From Zooshikella harenae (GTDB taxonomy: Bacteria > Pseudomonadota > Gammaproteobacteria > Pseudomonadales > Zooshikellaceae): a stretch of DNA of 64,000 bases. Position numbers and translations under genes: made by a program. How positions within the stretch are numbered: position 1 is the first letter of the stretch; the number at the start of each line of letters is the position of its first letter. The stretch spans positions 1-64,000 of the forward strand of contig NZ_JAGSOY010000007.1 in the NCBI RefSeq assembly GCF_018837975.1. Reading direction: 5' to 3'. This document shows positions 58,582 to 64,000 of this stretch, in pieces. Under the pieces are notes generated by a model. The model was not told where the DNA came from. It saw only the letters and a list, made by a program, of their open reading frames with translations, and ran no database searches.

Positions 58582-59331
58582 TTACTCAGGCTGCCAGTCA
58601 ACAAGCCTCGCTCGAAGCCGCATAGCTGCTTGTGAGTGAATTTGACTCACCCTGGATTCACTGACACCTAACACCTGGCCAATTTCTTTTAGGTTTAATT
58701 CTTCATCATAATAAAGTGCAAGCACGAGCTGCTCTCGTTCAGGCAAAGTTTGTATCGCCTGTGCTAAATCTTGCCGTAACTTTTTCTGCTGTAGCTCATC
58801 AGGAGGTTTGTCACTGGTGTGCTCACTGGCCATTGATTCCTGTGGTGCATCACCAGAGTCCGTTAGCTCTTCAAAGGAAAATAAGCGGCTACCAGACAAA
58901 TCACTCAACATAGCATAGTAGTCATCCAGTGACAGTGAGAGCGCTTCCGCTATTTCATAGTCCTTTGCATCCCGGCCATGCTTTGCTTCAATGTGTTGAA
59001 TAGCATCAGCTATTCGTCGACTGTTACGGTGGACAGATCGAGGCACCCAGTCCCCTTTACGAATTTCATCGACAATACTGCCTCGGATACGAATTGTGGC
59101 ATAGGTTTCAAATGTTGCCCCTTTACTCGCATCATATTTTCGCGCAGCCTCAAGCAGTCCAATCATTCCAGCTTGAATCAAGTCATCTAATTGGACGCTG
59201 GCAGGTAATCGAGCAGCGGTATGTAAAGCTATTCGTTTAACAAGACCAGCATAACGCTGGACAAGCTGCTGTCCCTGCTGCCCACTCACTTGGGAATATA
59301 ATCCAACACCTTGCACTGATTTCATCAACAA
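58582..59331 (-). CDS. fliA: Flagellar sigma factor FliA (sigma-28)
   Basis: 249 residues; directs late flagellar and chemotaxis transcription. Region 2: YAGLVKRIALHTAARLPASVQLDDLIQAGMIGLLEAARKYD..., FETYATIRIRGSIVDEIRKGDWVPRS; region 4: LPEREQLVLALYYDEELNLKEIGQVLGVSESRVSQIHSQA. The first seven bases overlap the end of flhG. No flgM gene in the window. Confidence 0.96.
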   Translation of the reverse strand: MLMKSVQGVGLYSQVSGQQGQQLVQRYAGLVKRIALHTAARLPASVQLDDLIQAGMIGLLEAARKYDASKGATFETYATIRIRGSIVDEIRKGDWVPRSVHRNSRRIADAIQHIEAKHGRDAKDYEIAEALSLSLDDYYAMLSDLSGSRLFSFEELTDSGDAPQESMASEHTSDKPPDELQQKKLRQDLAQAIQTLPEREQLVLALYYDEELNLKEIGQVLGVSESRVSQIHSQAAMRLRARLVDWQPE

Positions 59332-60164
59332 CGTCCGACTTCACAGGACACCAAGGTTTCTACAAAAAATTCCAAATGTCCTCGAGGTGAGGCGGGTAAT
59401 GGAAAGTTATCAATCTTTTGCGCTACACCACGAATCGCTATGGCTGCTTTAGACCTTGGATAGCACTCTAACAACGGGCGCTGACGCTGAACGGCTTTAC
59501 GTAAAGCTTCATCAAAAGGAATTGCACCTAAATATTGCATGGTCACATCCAAAAAACGCTCAGTGACATTGGTCAACTTATTAAAAAGCTGCTGACCTTC
59601 TTGCTGGCTGCGAACCATATTTGCAATAATCCGATAGCGCATAACCTGGTGGTCACGATGGAGGAGTTTGATCAGCGCATAAGCATCCGTAATTGAAGTG
59701 GGTTCATTAGTTACCACAATCAATACTTCTTGACTGGCAATCACAAAACTAACGACAGAACTCGAAATACCGGCTGCGGTATCAATAATCAACACATCCA
59801 GTTGATCATTAATTTCACTGAAAGCACTAATCAATCCTGCATGCTGTTGCAACGATAGCTGCGTCATCGCCTGGGTACCGGAAGATGCTGGGATAATCTT
59901 TATGCCTCCAGGTCCATGCAAAAGAATATCGCGCAACTCACATTTTCCTGCTAATACATCAGCAATCGTGTGTTTTGGTGATAACCCTAGCAACACATCA
60001 ATATTGGCCAACCCCAAGTCAGCATCAAGTAACATGACTCGACGCCCCATTTCTGCAAGGGCAATACTCAGGTTAAGCGCTACATTGGTTTTGCCAACGC
60101 CTCCCTTGCCTCCGGTTACAGCGAGTACCTGAACTGGATGTTTAATTCCCATCGTGTTGTTCAC
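59325..60164 (-). CDS. flhG: Flagellar number regulator FlhG (FleN), MinD-like ATPase
   Basis: 279 residues, with TGGKGGVGKTNVALNLS (P-loop about 18-26) and the switch VLIDTAAGISSSVVSF. It limits the number of polar flagella in Pseudomonas/Vibrio-type systems and acts with FlhF. Start GTG 60164 or ATG 60152. It lies between flhF and fliA as usual. Confidence 0.95.
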   Translation of the reverse strand: MNNTMGIKHPVQVLAVTGGKGGVGKTNVALNLSIALAEMGRRVMLLDADLGLANIDVLLGLSPKHTIADVLAGKCELRDILLHGPGGIKIIPASSGTQAMTQLSLQQHAGLISAFSEINDQLDVLIIDTAAGISSSVVSFVIASQEVLIVVTNEPTSITDAYALIKLLHRDHQVMRYRIIANMVRSQQEGQQLFNKLTNVTERFLDVTMQYLGAIPFDEALRKAVQRQRPLLECYPRSKAAIAIRGVAQKIDNFPLPASPRGHLEFFVETLVSCEVGRC

Positions 60165-60188
60165 TCAGACAACAAACATTGCTTGTGA

Positions 60189-61721
60189 TTACCCAACCGC
60201 ACGCTCGTTAAACAGAGAATGTCCTGAGACCGTCCATTCCTGTTGCACAAGCCACGCTGCATCGTCTTCATCAAGTGCACCCGATATGGCTACAGCCCGA
60301 CTCAACAGTGTATGACTACGAGCCAATGCAATATCTTCTGGAATTCGCTGGCCATCTGTATAGTAAGACACGGCTAATTGGCCAGCGATCACCATATCTA
60401 AAGATTCTCCAAGACTATGCGTCTCATCCACTTTTGTTAAAATCGTACCAACCGTTTGTTCTGTTGAGTAAGTATCGATTGCTCGCTGCAATACAGCGCG
60501 CTGACTGGTGGTTGCCAGCACCAATAAATTCCTGATCATTGGTCGTACTTGATCAAGTAAATTTAATTGTAGCTGTAAATTATCGTCCTGCGGATGCAGA
60601 CCCGCTGTATCAATCAAAATCAATGACTTACCTCGAAAAGCATCCAGCGCCTGTTGCAACCCTGATACATCACTCACCACTCTAATGGGCACATTTAAAA
60701 TACGTCCCAGGGTTTTCAACTGATCACAGGCGCCAATGCGAAATGTATCTAAGGTAATCAATCCCAATGACTCCGTACCATGCTTCAGCGCATAACGCGC
60801 AGCCAATTTACCAACAGTGGTTGTTTTGCCACTGCCCGTGGTTCCAAGCAGGGCAAAAATACCGCCACCATCCACTAAATCCCGCTTAGTAGTATTCAGT
60901 AATCGACTAAGCTGTCCCAATACCTGGCGCCAGGCAGCTTTTACCCCAGTATCAGCAGGAAGATTTTGCACAATGGTGTGACTCCGCTGTGGTGACAACC
61001 CCATCCCCACCAATCGCCGCCAAACCATAGCAGCTACAGGATGAAGCTGGCAAAAATCACCCCACGCTTTTTGTCCCATTTGTTGCTGAAGTAACATCCG
61101 CATACCATGCAACTCTTGTTGCAAATTAGCCAGTAGCCCTGGTGCAGTCTCTCCTGTTTGTTCAATACGCTCTTTTTTGGGTTCAGCCAAGGCTTGTCTT
61201 TGCTGCCACTGAACCTCAGGCTTGTTGTGCTGCTTATGACTTTGCACATCCTGATAAGCGCTGGTATTTGGCCATGGCTGCCCTTGCTTGGTAGTTTGAT
61301 GCTGAGCTTCAGATGGGGATGGTTTTGGACTTTTACCATTCCGTAAACGGTTGGCTTGTTTATAGTTCTCAAGATCAACAAGGGATTGGTGATGGTTTTG
61401 CTTAGCACTCCCCTCTGTCTGCATTTGCTGATTTACGTGATGTCCTTGCCAACTAAATTCATTATCTTGAGAAAAGGTACGTTTTGATTTAGGGGATGAT
61501 GATTGTTGTTTATAAGGTGCATCCTTGTGGTTACGTATATTCGCAGAAGCTTGAGAGGCAGAAACATGAGAAGGAATAGTCGGCACATCCCTGGCTACCA
61601 CTAACTCGATACCACCTGCTACTCGTCGTTGTTCAAGAATGGTTGCATCTGCACCTAACTCCTGCTTAACCAATTTAAGTGCCTGGCGCATATCAGCAGC
61701 AAAGTAGCGTTTAATATTCAT
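60189..61721 (-). CDS. flhF: Flagellar placement GTPase FlhF
   Basis: 510 residues; SRP-type GTPase that sets the site of polar flagella. The N-terminal B domain (MNIKRYFAADMRQALKLVKQELGADA...) is followed by a long Gln/Lys-rich linker (about 50-190) and the NG domain with P-loop GTTGSGKT (293-300), LITLDTFRIGACDQLKTLG and ILTKVDETHSLG. GGAAGG lies before the ATG. The linker is longer than in many relatives. Confidence 0.96.
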   Translation of the reverse strand: MNIKRYFAADMRQALKLVKQELGADATILEQRRVAGGIELVVARDVPTIPSHVSASQASANIRNHKDAPYKQQSSSPKSKRTFSQDNEFSWQGHHVNQQMQTEGSAKQNHHQSLVDLENYKQANRLRNGKSPKPSPSEAQHQTTKQGQPWPNTSAYQDVQSHKQHNKPEVQWQQRQALAEPKKERIEQTGETAPGLLANLQQELHGMRMLLQQQMGQKAWGDFCQLHPVAAMVWRRLVGMGLSPQRSHTIVQNLPADTGVKAAWRQVLGQLSRLLNTTKRDLVDGGGIFALLGTTGSGKTTTVGKLAARYALKHGTESLGLITLDTFRIGACDQLKTLGRILNVPIRVVSDVSGLQQALDAFRGKSLILIDTAGLHPQDDNLQLQLNLLDQVRPMIRNLLVLATTSQRAVLQRAIDTYSTEQTVGTILTKVDETHSLGESLDMVIAGQLAVSYYTDGQRIPEDIALARSHTLLSRAVAISGALDEDDAAWLVQQEWTVSGHSLFNERAVG

Positions 61722-61765
61722 ATGTCCTTCCTATGCCGTGCTTTACCTCAGTATCTGCCAGCAAA

Positions 61766-63922
61766 CTACTCGTGCTGGCCCACACTGGCGACAATAGTTA
61801 CTTCTTTATTGTCTGGTATTTCTTGATAAGCCAATACATACATGCTGGGTATGCCAAATCGAGCAAACCTGGCCAGCATGGGTCGAATCGGTCCCGCCAC
61901 TAACAGCACGGCAGGTTGTCCTGCCATTTCCTGTCGTGATACTGCATCTTGCAGTGAACGTTGTAACCGCTCAGCCAAACTAGGCTCAATCACAAAGCCA
62001 TCTTCAACACTCATACCTGACTGCTTGGCCTGCTGAGCAGATTGCAGCAACATTTGTTCCAACTGCGGCTCAAGGGTGATCACTGGAATCTTATCGGACG
62101 TACCTACAATGCTTTGCACTATAGAGCGAGCTAATGCGGTTCTGACGGAAGCAGTTAAAGTGGCAGGATCTTGACTCTTCGCCCCAACTTCGGCCAGCGC
62201 CTCAGCAATGGTTCGGATATCACGAACAGGAATTCGCTCAATAAGTAAGCATTGCAGCACTTTTAACAGCGTACTATGAGATACCTTGCTGGGAAGCTCT
62301 TCCGCCAGCTTAGGTGATTGTCGTCCTAACAACTCAAGTAACCTTTGCACTTCATCATGACCAATTAGCTCATGAGCATGCTTAAACAACACCTGATTTA
62401 AGTGCGTCGCAACCACCGTCGATGCATCAACCACGGTGTACCCTAATGTCTGAGCCTGGTCTTTTAGTCCTGGTTCAATCCATACCGCATCAAGACCAAA
62501 TGCTGGATCTTTGGCAGCAATCCCCTCTAGAGAGCCAAATACCTGGCCAGGATTAATGGCCAATTCTCGCTCGGGATGCACTTCTGCTTCACTGATGGTC
62601 ACCCCCATCAACGTAATCCGATACACATTGGGTAACAAATCAAGGTTATCGCGGATATGGACTGAAGGCAGGAGAAAGCCCAGCTCCTGTGAAAGCTTTT
62701 TACGAACCCCTTTGATTCGACTGAGTAACTCTCCTCCCTGGGCTTTATCAACCAATGGTATTAAACGATAGCCTACTTCCAATCCCACCATATCTACAGG
62801 TGTTACATCATCCCAACCCAGCTCCTTGGTTTCAACAGATGATGGGGAGGGCTGAGCCGTTGCCCCCGTAGGCACAATTTGTCCACCTGCTGCAGGCTGT
62901 AGTCCTGTACCGGGTTCAGCGACTGGCGTCGTGCTAGTTTTTTGACGATGAATCCACCAGGCACCCAACGCAGCAATCCCCCCTAACCCTAAAAATGCAA
63001 CATGAGGCATACCAGGGATTGCTCCCATCACCATTAATATTGTCGCAGCGACGCCAATGGCTTTAGGTGAAGAGAACATTTGCTGACGAACCTGATGGCC
63101 CATATCCTTTGCGTCAGAAACTCGTGTCACCATAATCGCCGCAGCAGTGGAAAGGAGTAAGGAAGGGATTTGCGCAACCAATCCATCACCAATGGTTAAT
63201 AGTGAGTAATTCTGTAAAGCGGTTTGGAATGGTAACTGATGCTGGGCCATCCCAATGGATAAGCCACCAATAATGTTGATAGCTAAAATCAGTAGCCCTG
63301 CAACTGCATCCCCTCGAACAAACTTACTGGCACCATCCATGGAACCGTAAAAATCAGCCTCCTGGCTTACTTCTGTCCGTCTGGCTCGTGCCTGGTCCTG
63401 ATTGATCAAACCTGCATTTAAGTCAGCATCAATCGCCATCTGTTTACCTGGCATCGCATCCAAAGTAAATCGGGCCGATACCTCAGAAATACGACCTGCA
63501 CCTTTAGTCACCACAACAAAATTAATAATAATGAGGATGACAAAAACCACCAAGCCCACCACATAGTTTCCGCCAATCACAACTTCACCAAAAGCCTCGA
63601 TGACTTTTCCTGCTGCATCTCCTCCAGTGTGGCCTCGTAGTAACACCACTCGCGTTGAAGCAACATTCAACGCTAAACGTAACAACGTTGCTACCAGCAA
63701 AATGGTGGGAAACACTGCAAAGTCCAGTGGTCGCATGCTATAAACGCATACCAGCAAGACAACCAGTGCCAGAGTGATGTTGAAGGTAAATAACACGTCT
63801 AACAAGAACGGGGGAACAGGTAATGTCATCATGGCTAAGATTGCCATTAACAGAACCGGAACCCCTAAGTTACCCTGACTAAGGCCTTTCAGTGTCCTCA
63901 CTACCATCATACCATCTGCCAC
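61766..63922 (-). CDS. flhA: Flagellar export gate protein FlhA
   Basis: About 718 residues. The N-terminal half has about eight membrane helices, with the FHIPEP hallmark region (VFPTILLVATLLRLALNVASTRVVLL; later FTLDAMPGKQMAIDADLNAGLI). The C-terminal half is the cytoplasmic nonamer-ring domain. The frame is open to a TTG at 63961 and beyond to the window edge; GTG 63922 was chosen because GGAGAAGG lies 4 bases upstream and the distance to GNLGVP fits the family. Confidence 0.96.
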   Translation of the reverse strand: MADGMMVVRTLKGLSQGNLGVPVLLMAILAMMTLPVPPFLLDVLFTFNITLALVVLLVCVYSMRPLDFAVFPTILLVATLLRLALNVASTRVVLLRGHTGGDAAGKVIEAFGEVVIGGNYVVGLVVFVILIIINFVVVTKGAGRISEVSARFTLDAMPGKQMAIDADLNAGLINQDQARARRTEVSQEADFYGSMDGASKFVRGDAVAGLLILAINIIGGLSIGMAQHQLPFQTALQNYSLLTIGDGLVAQIPSLLLSTAAAIMVTRVSDAKDMGHQVRQQMFSSPKAIGVAATILMVMGAIPGMPHVAFLGLGGIAALGAWWIHRQKTSTTPVAEPGTGLQPAAGGQIVPTGATAQPSPSSVETKELGWDDVTPVDMVGLEVGYRLIPLVDKAQGGELLSRIKGVRKKLSQELGFLLPSVHIRDNLDLLPNVYRITLMGVTISEAEVHPERELAINPGQVFGSLEGIAAKDPAFGLDAVWIEPGLKDQAQTLGYTVVDASTVVATHLNQVLFKHAHELIGHDEVQRLLELLGRQSPKLAEELPSKVSHSTLLKVLQCLLIERIPVRDIRTIAEALAEVGAKSQDPATLTASVRTALARSIVQSIVGTSDKIPVITLEPQLEQMLLQSAQQAKQSGMSVEDGFVIEPSLAERLQRSLQDAVSRQEMAGQPAVLLVAGPIRPMLARFARFGIPSMYVLAYQEIPDNKEVTIVASVGQHE

Positions 63923-64000
63923 TAAGCCTTCTCCTTGTAGTAAAGGATTGTTGCTAATCAACGTCCGCCCGATCAGCTTTGTATTGGCTGTGCAAAAACC

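Overview
The window comes from a moderately AT-rich, motile, Gram-negative gammaproteobacterium. The right-hand quarter has the flagellar/chemotaxis gene order known from Pseudomonas and its marine relatives (flhA-flhF-flhG-fliA-cheY-cheZ-cheA-cheB-motC-motD-parA-cheW-cheW-DUF2802). The signal-peptide-rich, AT-rich left part suggests a marine Oceanospirillales-type genome, possibly Zooshikella- or Spartinivicinus-like. That genus guess is inference only; no rRNA or tRNA gene was seen.

Layout. 1-3.4 kb: the 3' part of an unrecognised gene, a membrane protein and a small membrane protein. 3.6-10 kb: scattered exported proteins (exported catalase-peroxidase KatG, a sugar-binding-like protein, a polysaccharide-deacetylase-like protein, a family 3 solute-binding protein). 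10.1-22.0 kb: one 3977-residue gene for a giant RTX-type toxin. It has an anthrax lethal-factor-like metalloprotease domain, an ADP-ribosyltransferase domain, a third unassigned candidate effector domain, a TcdA/TcdB-type pore-forming translocation region and a long C-terminal RTX region. 23-27.4 kb: alpha-carbonic anhydrase, another solute-binding protein, DUF2237, MAPEG, a small membrane protein and a GNAT acetyltransferase, with a 181-bp inverted-repeat element. 27.9-33.8 kb: a TPP-riboswitch-controlled thiBPQ thiamine transporter operon that runs on into tmcA. 33.9-40.4 kb: DUF6933, a Tat-exported multicopper oxidase, a PDZ/thioredoxin-like fusion, a HEAT-repeat protein, a MITE-like element and a cytidine deaminase gene broken by one in-frame stop. 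40.4-46.0 kb: two paralogous cysteine-containing exported proteins flanking a translationally coupled pair of exported/membrane proteins, all of unknown function. 46.7-64 kb: flagellar and chemotaxis genes, with fliK and an flhB-like gene divergent from the main minus-strand cluster.

How the genes work together. FlhF and FlhG set flagellar number and place, FliA directs late flagellar transcription, FlhA is the export gate, FliK sets hook length, MotC/MotD form a second stator, and CheA/CheW/CheY/CheZ/CheB form the signalling core. A ParA-type ATPase and a CheW-domain protein match the ParC/ParP pair that places chemotaxis arrays at the pole in Vibrio. ThiBPQ imports thiamine under TPP control.

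The most notable item is the giant toxin. It combines an LF-like protease and a Certhrax-like ADP-ribosyltransferase in one chain, as payload in front of an Mcf/FitD/TcdB-like translocation module and RTX repeats, and a repeated short helical module sits near the payload boundaries. No type I secretion gene is present in the window. Second-tier items are the paralogous exported-protein locus, the two small inverted-repeat elements, and the deaminase pseudogene.
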